From assembly GCF_002455975.1 (NCBI RefSeq), contig NZ_DKLM01000111.1:21926-49846 (forward strand): 27,921 bases of DNA, read 5' to 3'. This DNA is from Clostridium sp. UBA6640. Its GTDB lineage: Bacteria > Bacillota > Clostridia > Clostridiales > Clostridiaceae. This document shows positions 7,143 to 14,053 of this stretch, in pieces. Made by a program: the position numbers and the translations under genes. Positions within the stretch are counted from its first letter, which is position 1, and each line of letters opens with the position of its first letter. The notes beneath the pieces are model-generated. The model was not told the DNA's origin, did no database searches, and saw only the letters and a program-made list of their open reading frames with translations.

Positions 7143-7263
7143 ATCCAATACCACCCCCTAGCTATAAGTGAAATAGTTCACCAATAGCCCAGGAGGATAA
7201 AATGCTCAAAACCTCCGTAGCCATCCACTACGGATTTTAAAATATCACTTTAGAATTATACCA
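7143..7263 (-). promoter_or_regulatory. Promoter and folded 5' UTR of the 53-aa gene
   Basis: On the minus strand an extended -10 TGG-TATAAT (7263-7255) would start an mRNA near 7248. Its leader holds TCCGTAG/CTACGGA (7214-7234), a GGAGG/CCTCC pair (7212-7216 with 7192-7196), and a GTGAA/TTCAC hairpin framed by GCTAT/ATAGC immediately before the ribosome site. The CCTCC could instead pair with the GGGGG of the ribosome site. Such self-masking leaders are common for type I toxin mRNAs. Confidence 0.55.
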
Positions 7264-7317
7264 TATTTATGTAAAAAAATATATAAGAATAAAATAGAAA
7301 AACCTCATTTAGAGTAG

Positions 7318-7341
7318 TTATGGGCAACTGTATCGCAAGTA
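7318..7341 (+). pseudogene. Weak type-A gene-end scar
   Basis: Reads SSYGQLYRK-stop, resembling the GEPYHK tails at 4598 and 13052. It is short and diverged, listed only because it fits the series. Confidence 0.3.
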
Positions 7342-7354
7342 AGGGAGAATGTTT

Positions 7355-7447
7355 TTAATCATTTAATCTAACAACTTTTCTATAGGTACTTTTACCTTCA
7401 CTATAGTGCTCTATTTTAAATGTTCTTGGTGCAGTTAAAAAGTTATT
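7355..7447 (-). pseudogene. Fragment of an unidentified protein, C-terminal end
   Basis: The minus strand encodes TFLTAPRTFKIEHYSEGKST and then YRKVVRLND-stop, preceded in frame by a stop and with no start. The sequence looks protein-like, but I cannot name the family. From 7450 to 7585 I see nothing but AT-rich DNA. Confidence 0.4.
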
Positions 7448-7581
7448 TATAAAGGCCAAAGATTTATTAGTTAACAAAAATACAACATTTATTATAGATA
7501 TGCATCATATATTTTACTTTAAATAAAATGGATTTATAGTTTTAGCTATTGGCTTTATTTGGGTAAGGCTATTTTTTTTAG

Positions 7582-7607
7582 GTGGGAGAATCGTATCACA
7601 AGTAATA
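7582..7607 (+). pseudogene. Type-A gene-end scar before the reductase gene
   Basis: Reads VGESYHK-stop after an in-frame stop; one frame over, the preceding bases give GKAIFFR, matching the GE-x-F-x-[IL]-R part of other copies. It lies 40 nt before a TGTTATAAT promoter. Confidence 0.4.
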
Positions 7608-7645
7608 AAAAACAATAGGTTTAGTGGAAAATAATTTACAAAATA

Positions 7646-7654
7646 TGTTATAAT
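7646..7654 (+). promoter_or_regulatory. Extended -10 promoter of the reductase gene
   Basis: TG-T-TATAAT. The same nonamer is found ahead of the genes at 12168, 16809 and 18003. Confidence 0.55.
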
Positions 7655-7769
7655 TGAAAGAACTTAAATAAATGTTAATCAACCTTTAAGTATAAGGTAA
7701 GTAGGAATTTGTAAGTGAGATTATTTTTATAACAGGAAAATAAATTATATTTTAAGGAAGTTGAATAAT

Positions 7770-8465
7770 ATGAAGATTACTGTGATAAATGGAACTGAAA
7801 TAAAAGGTTGTACCTATAATATAAAAGAAAATTTTTTAGAGATTTTGCGTGATGGAAATGAGATAATAGAATTTTATTTACCAAAGGATTTGCCTAACTT
7901 TTGCTGTGGATGTAAAAACTGTTTCTTTAAAGGTGAGCAGTTTTGCCCTCATGCAGAGTATGTTATGCCTATCTGGAACACTATTTTGAATGCTGATTTG
8001 CTTATATTTACTTCTCCTGTGTATGCGTTAAGAACTACTTCACAGATGAAAAATTTGCTTGATCATTTGTGTGTGCATTGGATGGTACATAGGCCTGATG
8101 AAAGAATGTTTAACAAAAGGGCTGTGATTTTAACAAATGCTGTAGGTATATTTAACGGTGGAGCACAAAAAGATATTGCAACAAGTCTATCTTGGCTTGG
8201 CATCTCTGACATTAAAAAGTTGGGCATAGGATTGCTTGAAGGTGTTATTTGGAATGAACTATCCAATAAGCGTAAAAATATTATTATCAGACAAACGAAA
8301 AAGATTGCTGGAAAATATAAAAAAACCCGTATAGGACATAAGGGAATAAAAGTAAGGATTAAATTCGCCATCACTAAAATGATGCATCAGGCTGTTGCCA
8401 AAAAAGAAAAAACATTATCGGTTGATAATCAGTATTGGGTAGATAAAGGGTGGATTAAGGTATAA
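7770..8465 (+). CDS. Flavodoxin-fold NAD(P)H-dependent FMN reductase / iron-sulfur flavoprotein-like
   Basis: A 231-aa predicted cytoplasmic FMN-binding oxidoreductase. The N-terminus MKITVINGTEIKGCTYN is the phosphate-binding loop of the flavodoxin fold, and LLIFTSPVYALRTTSQMKNLLD (about residues 73-94) is the usual flavin/partner loop. Cysteines follow C-x2-C-x2-C-x7-C (CCGCKNCFFKGEQFC, ~46-60), which fits the cluster motif of iron-sulfur flavoproteins but is also seen in plain NADPH:FMN reductases with this CGC insert. The C-terminus carries a basic helical extension. Start: ATG 7770 with AAGGAAG 9 nt upstream, preferred to TTG 7761, which overlaps that ribosome site. Single-gene unit. Confidence 0.82.
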   Translation: MKITVINGTEIKGCTYNIKENFLEILRDGNEIIEFYLPKDLPNFCCGCKNCFFKGEQFCPHAEYVMPIWNTILNADLLIFTSPVYALRTTSQMKNLLDHLCVHWMVHRPDERMFNKRAVILTNAVGIFNGGAQKDIATSLSWLGISDIKKLGIGLLEGVIWNELSNKRKNIIIRQTKKIAGKYKKTRIGHKGIKVRIKFAITKMMHQAVAKKEKTLSVDNQYWVDKGWIKV

Positions 8466-8488
8466 ATGATTATTTTTATATTTATCCG

Positions 8489-8662
8489 ATGACTACCCGC
8501 TCTAATACTCCCATCTTCTTCAAAGTAGGAGCAAAGAGTGGCTAAAACCCTGGGATTTCCCCTAAAGGACAACGACTTCTAAGTATCAAAAATACTGATA
8601 CTTAGAAATCTGCTAGTAAGCTTCAGTGGGAGTAAAACCCCCTCTGAAGCAAAGGACTCTGT
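8489..8662 (+). mobile_element. Fossil end of an IS605/IS607-type element (TnpB-RNA-like structure)
   Basis: A dense set of helices with no ORF: CCGCTCT/AGAGTGG (8497-8503 with 8535-8541) enclosing CTCC/GGAG; TTCTAAGTATCA/TGATACTTAGAA (8577-8607, 12 bp perfect); and GCTTCAG...CTGAAGC (8620-8650) with inner GGG/CCC. Order and sequence style (ACTCCCATCTTCTTC, GTGGCTAAAACCC, CTTCAGTGGGAG) match from memory the 3' noncoding part of clostridial tnpB genes, which gives rise to the guide (omega) RNA. No transposase or TnpB ORF is nearby, so it is a solo end or a non-autonomous relic. GC content is visibly higher than in the flanks. Confidence 0.6.
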
Positions 8663-8673
8663 TTATAGAATGG

Positions 8674-8716
8674 TTAACAAATTAATATTAAGTTTAATAT
8701 AATGTAATATTAATTT
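8674..8716 (+). promoter_or_regulatory. Promoter with a 12-bp inverted repeat around the -10
   Basis: TTAACA (8674-8679), an 18-bp spacer, TATAAT (8698-8703). AAATTAATATTA (8679-8690) and TAATATTAATTT (8705-8716) are perfect inverted copies flanking the -10, a possible repressor site for the carbonic anhydrase gene. All of it is A/T, so chance is a real alternative. Confidence 0.5.
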
Positions 8717-8731
8717 AAGGAGAAAATTATA

Positions 8732-9430
8732 ATGTATAATAGTGTAAAAAAAAATTATAAGCCAACGGGGCCGACTAATCTATACGCTTACTTTGTTGGA
8801 GAAAACCCAGCTACTTCATTTAATCCTATAAGTGTATATCCTCAAATAAGTGAAAGTGCATTTATAGGACCATTTTCAAGTGTAATAGGTGATGTAGTAA
8901 TAAAAAATAACGTATTTTTAGGTGCTAATGTAGTGATAAGAGCAGATGAGGGAACACCATTTTATATAGGTTATAATTCTAATATACAAGATGGAGTAAT
9001 ACTTCATGGACTAAAAGATGCTAAATACTATGTAAATGGTATAGGGTATTCAATATATATCGGTAATAAAGTAAGTATAACTCATGGAGCATTAATTCAT
9101 GGACCAGCTATTGTAGGAGATAATACCTTTGTTGGATTTAATTCAATTGTATTTAACGCTATAGTAGAGGACAATTGCTATATTGATACTGGAGCGATAG
9201 TAACAGGGGGAATTAGGGTAGCTGCAAATAGATATGTTCCAATTGGTGCAATTATAAATACACAAGCTAAGGCAGATAATCTTTTAGAAGTACCAAAGGA
9301 ACAGTCAGATTTTGCAGAAAAGGTTATTAAAGTAAATGTAGAGCTTTCAGAAGTATATGACTTAAAATTTGGCGATACACGTTGTAGTTGCGGTCTTTGT
9401 TGTAATCATAATACTTTAATTCACAATTAG
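8732..9430 (+). CDS. Gamma-class carbonic anhydrase (left-handed beta-helix)
   Basis: A 232-aa trimeric beta-helix protein that should hydrate CO2 to bicarbonate. Hexapeptide-repeat turns run from ~40 to 175. The three zinc histidines are present: H92 (DGVILHGL), H118 and H123 (SITHGALIHGP). So are the catalytic helpers of Methanosarcina Cam: R70 and D72 in VIRADEGTP, and Q86. The acidic proton-shuttle loop of Cam is shortened, as in CamH-type enzymes. The end is odd: DTRCSCGLCCNH adds four closely spaced cysteines after the helical tail, which suggests extra metal or disulfide chemistry. A leader peptide is not evident. TAAGGAG precedes the ATG. Confidence 0.85.
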   Translation: MYNSVKKNYKPTGPTNLYAYFVGENPATSFNPISVYPQISESAFIGPFSSVIGDVVIKNNVFLGANVVIRADEGTPFYIGYNSNIQDGVILHGLKDAKYYVNGIGYSIYIGNKVSITHGALIHGPAIVGDNTFVGFNSIVFNAIVEDNCYIDTGAIVTGGIRVAANRYVPIGAIINTQAKADNLLEVPKEQSDFAEKVIKVNVELSEVYDLKFGDTRCSCGLCCNHNTLIHN

Positions 9431-9457
9431 ACAAAAATCAGAGTTAATAACTTGTTT

Positions 9458-9548
9458 TATTATAAATGCAAGCAATATTCTAGACGATGAAAATATAGAA
9501 TTAAGTAAGAATGATCAGTTAAAAGATATAAAACCAATAAAACCTTAA
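9458..9548 (+). pseudogene. Unidentified C-terminal remnant
   Basis: Reads INASNILDDENIELSKNDQ then LKDIKPIKP-stop with no start or upstream body. The codon use looks like a coding remnant. No family recognised. Confidence 0.35.
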
Positions 9549-9603
9549 ATAAATGATATTTTAGTAGGCTATTTAAGGCTACATGTTAATTTGTTAGTTA
9601 TGA

Positions 9604-9635
9604 AAGGTAGGATATATATATATCCTATCTTTTTT
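9604..9635 (+). terminator. Hairpin terminator
   Basis: AGGTAGGATA/TATCCTATCT around a short TATA loop, followed by TTTTTT. Confidence 0.8.
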
Positions 9636-9665
9636 CATGGTAAAAAACCTAACTTGCTACGAAAT

Positions 9666-10159
9666 GGAGAACCGTACCATAAGTAGTGGAGACTTTCTTT
9701 ATAAACGTTGAAATCATTAATCAAGTAGAAAACAAACAGCTTCTATCTCTTAAATCCATTGACGAAACGATAATAATGAATTATGAAGTAATGGAGAAAA
9801 TTGGAAGAGGTATCTTTAGAAATAAAGAAACTACTTATAGATTATTAAATAACTCTACAGATGAGCTGGCTTTTAATCATTATAAAATATTAAATTATGG
9901 AATAGATAGATTGAGAAGTAAAGTAGAGTATACACCAATTGCCTTTAATTTTTTACCAAGTGTATTTACTGTAAAGGAACTGCAGAATGTCTATAAAGCA
10001 ATAATGGGAAGAGAAATTTTAAACTTCAGAAGAAAGATGGGAGAAATGATTATAGAAACTGATGAAAAAATAGAGGGTAAACCCTTTAGACCAGCTAAGG
10101 TATTTAAATTTAATGAAAATTGGGGCAACGGAAATATACCTAGTAGTTACCCATTGTGA
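9666..10159 (+). pseudogene. Truncated Nudix-linked regulator (NrtR-like C-terminal domain)
   Basis: The 157 codons from GTG 9686 include the winged-helix half of NrtR-type regulators: YGIDRLRSKVEYTPIAF, LPSVFTVKELQNVYKAIMG, then LNFRRKM and the ending PFRPAKVFKFN. The N-terminal Nudix-like domain is mostly gone and there is no ribosome site. The GTG lies inside a type-A gene-end scar (GEPYHK-stop at 9668-9688), so an upstream gene end has been joined to the middle of this gene. A complete NrtR would be around 220 aa or more. I treat it as a fragment; a short stand-alone DNA-binding protein cannot be excluded. Confidence 0.65.
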
Positions 10160-10203
10160 AAATACAGTTTTTCAATGTGAATTATTAACTAGTGATTTAA
10201 AAT

Positions 10204-10410
10204 ATTGAAATAGGGGTATTATTCTTGCTTCCTTACATAGTTGCTGTAGTGCACTTTGCCTTTGCTATAAGTGCATTAAAATATAGTTTAGGCATTGAAA
10301 TAACAGTCCCAGCATTGCAGGTGATAGGAATTATGTTAATCGCTCAAATTATATATTTCTTCATTATTAGAAAAAACTATTTGTTAGAGATGAAAAAAAG
10401 TTTGATATAA
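10204..10410 (+). pseudogene. 3' fragment of an FtsX/BceB-type ABC permease
   Basis: Read from 10204 the frame gives IEIGVLFLLPYIVAVVHF then AFAISALKYSLG, ending YFFIIRKNYLLEMKKSLI-stop. LPYIVAxxHxxFA is the final cytoplasmic-to-membrane motif of BceB-type antimicrobial-peptide transporter permeases, whose last two membrane segments are what remain here. Full proteins are ~650 aa. No start or partner ATPase is nearby, so it is a relic. Confidence 0.65.
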
Positions 10411-10527
10411 TAAATAAGATATACAGAGAATTATTGAGTTATACTTAAACAAGAATGAAAGGAATTTGCACAATAATCATTAGAAAATAGCCTGAAAACA
10501 CTCTGATTACATAGTTGCAACTTGAAG

Positions 10528-10593
10528 TTGACAATGTGCATCTCCAGAAATATAGAAGAAAACAGTGTACTTTGATAGTATTTGAGTATCAAA
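10528..10593 (+). promoter_or_regulatory. Promoter and putative operator of the XRE regulator
   Basis: TTGACA (10528-10533), 17 bp, TATAGA (10551-10556). Downstream, TTTGATA (10571-10577) and TATCAAA (10587-10593) form a perfect inverted repeat 9 nt apart, placed where an autorepressor would sit. Confidence 0.6.
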
Positions 10594-10612
10594 ACACAGG
10601 AGGTAATCGCAT

Positions 10613-11395
10613 ATGAATTTTGGCGAAAAATTATTCAAATTAAGAAAAGAAAAAGGATTGTCACAAGAAGCACTTGCAGAGCAAATAGGTACAACAAGGC
10701 AGGCTGTCAGCAAGTGGGAAAACAATCAGGGATTCCCCGAAACAGAAAAGCTTATGATGATTTCTAATATCTTTGAAGTATCAGTAGATTTTCTATTAAA
10801 GGAAAGCAGTATAACAACAGAATCTAACGATAAAGAATTTTATGTAAGCAGAGAAATGGTAGGTGGCTATTTCGCCAATGAGAAAAGGGTGAATAAATAT
10901 ATAGGTATTGGATTTATGTTTTTGCTGTTAAGTGGTATTCCCTATGTAATGTTTGCAAATGAAAACAGTTGGCGTATTTTAGGTATTGCAATCTGTGTGG
11001 CCTTAGGTATTGGAACATTTATTATGGGTGCTTTTAAAGAAAACGAAGAGTACAAAATTTTAAGACAAGAGCCTTTGCTATTTGATTATGATTACTTAAA
11101 AGAACTTAAGACTGAATATAATACTATTAAGAAAAAATATCAAGTAATTGCCATACCTTGTATGTTTTTGCTTGTTTTATGTATGGCTATCATTTTCGTA
11201 ACGGCAAAGGAGTTGATTAGTTGGACTGAGTATCATTCCGTTGCTTTTTTAGGAAGTGCTGTTGGACTTTTTGGTTTTATTCAATCTATTGGAATTATAG
11301 AAATGTATGAGCTGTTGGTGAGAAATGAGCAATATTGCAATCGCTTTTGGTTTAGAATTCGACGAAAAATCAAAGTTAAAATAGATAATTTCTAA
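10613..11395 (+). CDS. XRE-family regulator with C-terminal membrane domain
   Basis: A 260-aa protein. Residues 1-60 are a classic HTH_3 domain (FGEKLFKLRKEKGLSQEALA, TTRQAVSKWENNQGFPE, ending VSVDFLLKE). After a linker with the YFANEKRVNKYIGIG motif come four predicted membrane segments, at ~95-114, 119-140, 178-200 and 209-232. This layout is common in Firmicutes next to transporter genes, and the XRE-plus-membrane form suggests a membrane-tethered regulator. AGGAGG lies 8-9 nt before the ATG. The truncated BceB-type permease just upstream hints at a lost transporter partner. Its DNA target is probably the inverted repeat in its own promoter. Confidence 0.85.
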   Translation: MNFGEKLFKLRKEKGLSQEALAEQIGTTRQAVSKWENNQGFPETEKLMMISNIFEVSVDFLLKESSITTESNDKEFYVSREMVGGYFANEKRVNKYIGIGFMFLLLSGIPYVMFANENSWRILGIAICVALGIGTFIMGAFKENEEYKILRQEPLLFDYDYLKELKTEYNTIKKKYQVIAIPCMFLLVLCMAIIFVTAKELISWTEYHSVAFLGSAVGLFGFIQSIGIIEMYELLVRNEQYCNRFWFRIRRKIKVKIDNF

Positions 11396-11445
11396 AACGA
11401 CCAATCCAGTTTAACTAATAGATACTTATAGTATAAAAGAAATAT

Positions 11446-11485
11446 AAGTCCTTATATACTATAAAAATGCATATAAGGACTTTAT
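11446..11485 (+). terminator. Terminator of the XRE regulator
   Basis: AAGTCCTTATAT/ATATAAGGACTT, a perfect 12-bp stem with a 13-nt loop and a short T-run. Confidence 0.85.
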
Positions 11486-11553
11486 CTATTAAAGGGCAAA
11501 TGAAAATGCAGTTTTATCATGGTTAGGATACTATAAGATTCAAAATCATCATA

Positions 11554-11817
11554 ATGAAAATATACGCTGGTAAATATCAAGTTCCCGAGGAATTTCCTGC
11601 TAAAGATGAAAATTTAGAGATATTTTTTGAAGATAACTTATTAGTTTTAAAGGGCACATATTGGAGAGATTATAAACTTAGTCCAATGTCTGAAACTAAG
11701 TTTTTGATTAAAGGGATTCCGATGGAACTTAATTTTAGGTTGACAGAAGGAAGGGTAACAGGATTTGACTACACTTTTATTGATGGGAATACTTATTTTT
11801 GTTCGAAAATAGAATAA
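11554..11817 (+). pseudogene. C-terminal domain fragment of a serine hydrolase (beta-lactamase family)
   Basis: 87 codons starting MKIYAGKYQVPEEFPAKDEN and running through EIFFEDNLLVLKGTYW to TGFDYTFIDGNTYFCSKIE. This is the small beta-barrel tail often attached to class C beta-lactamase-like serine hydrolases (YxGxY start, LxLxG strands). The catalytic SxxK domain is absent and there is no ribosome site, so it is most likely a remnant of a gene of 400 codons or more. Confidence 0.6.
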
Positions 11818-11972
11818 CGTAAATAGTGCATATAATTTATAATTGATGTTATAAGCAGATAATATACAGAAAAGATAGAAATATGATAAATGGACAATCT
11901 TTAAAAGAAATGTTAAAGGGTCTTGTTTTTATAGAAAATGTGATATATATGAAAAACTGCACTTATTATTGA

Positions 11973-12113
11973 TACGGAGAAGCGTATCTATTCAGAACCA
12001 AAATTAAAAGAAATTTATAAAATATTAAAATTAAGCCAATGATATAAAAAGGTATCATTACTTCTGTTATAATTATTTTAGTAAGTTATTGGGAGATGTA
12101 GCTAGATAAATAG
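11973..12113 (+). repeat. Type-B unit, copy 1: gene-end scar, inverted repeat, promoter
   Basis: 11973-12020 reads YGEAYLFRTKIKRNL-stop. It is followed by a GCCAATGATA inverted repeat (12033-12063, partly decayed), an extended -10 TGTTATAAT (12065-12073), and a leader TTTAGTAAGTTATTGGGAGATG shared with copy 3. It drives the ATC-hydrolase-family gene. The preceding stretch 11818-11972 shows no gene. Confidence 0.65.
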
Positions 12114-12167
12114 GAAGCTGTAACATAGATTATTTATATAATACATTTTGGGTAGGAGGTAAAACGG

Positions 12168-12785
12168 ATGGGATTCAATGAAACAATGTACAAGGATTTT
12201 AATAAAGAATGTATTAATAAATTTGGTAATATAATGGGAAATACTATTATTTTGGATGCCGAACAAAGGCTAGAAAAAATGATAAGTGAAATTGATGATA
12301 GAAATAGTGAAACAATAAGATGGCATTTAGAAAAATGCTTATTACCTACAATTGCAATGTATTTATCCTTTAAAAAAAGGGACGATACATGCAATGTGGC
12401 ATATAGTATTACTCTTAATATTTGTCAGGAGGTAGCAGTAAAGCAGAAGAAACGTATGCAGTTTATAGGGAGCATACCATTTGGTTATTCTATTTTTAAA
12501 TTTTTAGCAAAAAGACAGATTTTGAAGATGTATCCAGAAGTGGGTTGGTGTACGAAATGGATTAGATATGATAAAGAGGAAATACATTTTAACTACCACA
12601 GTTGTTTATATAAAGAAACTGCTGACAAATATAAATGTGCTGAAATGTGTTCAATTTTTTGTGCAAATGATGTTACAATATTTTCGGGATTTGCTCCTAA
12701 TATTCTATTTGAACGAAGTGATACCTTGGCAAATGGAAATGAAAAATGTGATTTTCATTTTAAGAATAGTAAGTACATAAAATGA
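12168..12785 (+). CDS. L-2-amino-thiazoline-4-carboxylic acid hydrolase-family protein
   Basis: A 205-aa protein of the ATC_hydrolase family (PF14196), named after the Pseudomonas enzyme that opens L-2-amino-delta2-thiazoline-4-carboxylate in L-cysteine formation; most members are uncharacterised. The conserved C-terminal signature is clear: CLYKETADKYKCAEMCSIFC (about residues 145-164), a D-V-T-I-F strand, then FERSDTLANGNEKCDFHF. The conserved cysteines and the final C-D-F-x-F are intact. The N-terminal half is helical (LDAEQRLEKMISEIDDRNSE). TAGGAGG precedes the ATG. It is a single-gene unit between a type-B promoter unit and a type-C tail. Confidence 0.8.
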   Translation: MGFNETMYKDFNKECINKFGNIMGNTIILDAEQRLEKMISEIDDRNSETIRWHLEKCLLPTIAMYLSFKKRDDTCNVAYSITLNICQEVAVKQKKRMQFIGSIPFGYSIFKFLAKRQILKMYPEVGWCTKWIRYDKEEIHFNYHSCLYKETADKYKCAEMCSIFCANDVTIFSGFAPNILFERSDTLANGNEKCDFHFKNSKYIK

Positions 12786-12820
12786 GTATAATGCGGAGAT
12801 TGACATATTTTAGACTACTA

Positions 12821-12960
12821 AATTCCAGTTTGTGTAGGTGAATATATTGAAAGCGGTAGGATAGAAATGATGATGATATAGAAAACTATTATATGTATAG
12901 GGAATTAAGAAATGCAAACAACAGGATAGGTTTAAAAGCCTATCTTATTTTTTGAAAAAA
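12821..12960 (+). repeat. Type-C tail, copy 1, with terminator
   Basis: AATTCCAGTTTGTGTAGG begins a stretch repeated at 17618 and 19025. With one frameshift it reads IPVCVGEYIESG then RNDDDIENYYMYR. It ends with the hairpin AGGATAGG...CCTATCTT (12923-12946) and TTATTTTTT, a usable terminator for the gene at 12168. Confidence 0.6.
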
Positions 12961-12989
12961 ATATAATCAAAATTTGAAATGAAAATTAA

Positions 12990-13052
12990 AATGGTTATAT
13001 TGTAAGAGGAGAAGTGTTTGCATTACGGTGCGGTGAACCGTACCATAAGTAA
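12990..13052 (+). pseudogene. Type-A gene-end scar (best-preserved copy)
   Basis: Reads GYIVRGEVFALRCGEPYHK-stop in one frame after an upstream stop. It is closely related to 4530-4598. A more distant trace, QGELYYRIT-stop, follows at 13139-13168. Between 13170 and 13336 I see only the hairpin at 13251. Confidence 0.6.
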
Positions 13053-13250
13053 ATGAGGTTTTACCAAATTTAGGAGCTTATTATAAATTATTGATATCAT
13101 CTAAAAAACCATGATATTTAATATAGGATTAAAGTGATTCAAGGTGAACTGTACTATAGAATTACATAGGCTTTTTATCAACGGTATATGACTTGTAATT
13201 TATATTAACGTGGTTATAGTGAATAATGGCTATTTAGATTCATAAATAGC

Positions 13251-13277
13251 AGGACTTACTGTGATAAAGTAAGTCCT
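13251..13277 (-). terminator. Possible terminator of the MerR-ABC operon
   Basis: AGGACTTAC/GTAAGTCCT, a perfect 9-bp stem 60 nt past the permease stop codon. It lacks a good T-run on the minus strand. Confidence 0.45.
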
Positions 13278-13336
13278 TGTCACATATTTAAAGAAGAATG
13301 AGAAAAATATTATACAAGAATTAAGCTTAATCTGTG

Positions 13337-14053
13337 TTAATCAATTCTAAGCTGCCTAATGCGCAAAACACATATACAAGTACAAATGATAATAATAATC
13401 AAAAGAGGCATTAGGAGGTTAAAGTTCATGTTACTCTCTTTCATCATTTCAAAACTCCATGTTGCTGGGAATATCTTGCCTACAGCTGCAAAATGTTTTG
13501 GCAGCATTTTAGCAGGAAACATTATACCAGAAAGCATAAGGGACGGTAGAAATATGAGCTGAGATACCATTGTAAGTTTTGATGTAGTTTTTATTGTAAG
13601 ACCTAAAATACATCCAATGCTTAAACTGGTAACAATGAAAATAGCCAACATGATAAAGTACATAGTCGTATTTTTAGGAATAGATGCATTAAAAGCAATA
13701 GGTGCAACAAAATATATTATAGTGCTCATGATAAAGAGATGCACAAATGCTGAAATAAAATTATTTATGATAGGTATAAACATTGGAATATTGCCAATTT
13801 GGTATGATTTTTTTAGTTCAATTCCGTAAGTCTCAGATATAGGAGTAGGTGTACCTATAATTGCTCCCATTGTAACACCAAAAATAGACATGGATTGTAT
13901 CAATGTACTCTTTGTGTCAGGTGTTATTGAGGTAAATATTCCACCCATAAAGCCGAAGAATACAAGCGGCACCACATAGTATGTGAGCAGAATACCCTTA
14001 TTTCTTAAATCAAGCTTCCACTGAAGCAATATACCATATAAAAACGCTCCCAT
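13337..14053 (-). CDS. ABC-2-type transporter permease
   Basis: A 238-aa integral membrane protein with about six hydrophobic segments (LLTYYVVPLVFFGFMGGIF near the start; repeated FI/LI-rich stretches; a final LLMPLLIIIIICTCICVLRI). The LMLSGIMFPAKMLP segment near residue 190 is the typical external loop of ABC-2 permeases. Its ATG overlaps the ATPase stop codon (TAATG), so the two are translationally coupled, and GGAGGGC is its ribosome site. With the ATPase it forms an exporter. The MerR/TipA-like regulator ahead suggests the cargo is a small toxic compound or drug. Confidence 0.85.
   Translation of the reverse strand: MGAFLYGILLQWKLDLRNKGILLTYYVVPLVFFGFMGGIFTSITPDTKSTLIQSMSIFGVTMGAIIGTPTPISETYGIELKKSYQIGNIPMFIPIINNFISAFVHLFIMSTIIYFVAPIAFNASIPKNTTMYFIMLAIFIVTSLSIGCILGLTIKTTSKLTMVSQLIFLPSLMLSGIMFPAKMLPKHFAAVGKIFPATWSFEMMKESNMNFNLLMPLLIIIIICTCICVLRIRQLRID

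Noticed and set aside
8489..8662. T-box or other riboswitch upstream of the carbonic anhydrase gene
   Set aside because: No T-box sequence or known aptamer core; a separate promoter with its own -35 and -10 lies after the structure.
10582..10767. 61-codon frame overlapping the XRE start
   Set aside because: It reads the AGGAGG site and HTH-coding region out of frame; the XRE frame is clearly the gene.
13359..13829. Plus-strand hydrophobic frames opposite the ABC permease
   Set aside because: Complements of membrane segments; the minus-strand gene is coupled to its ATPase and has a ribosome site.
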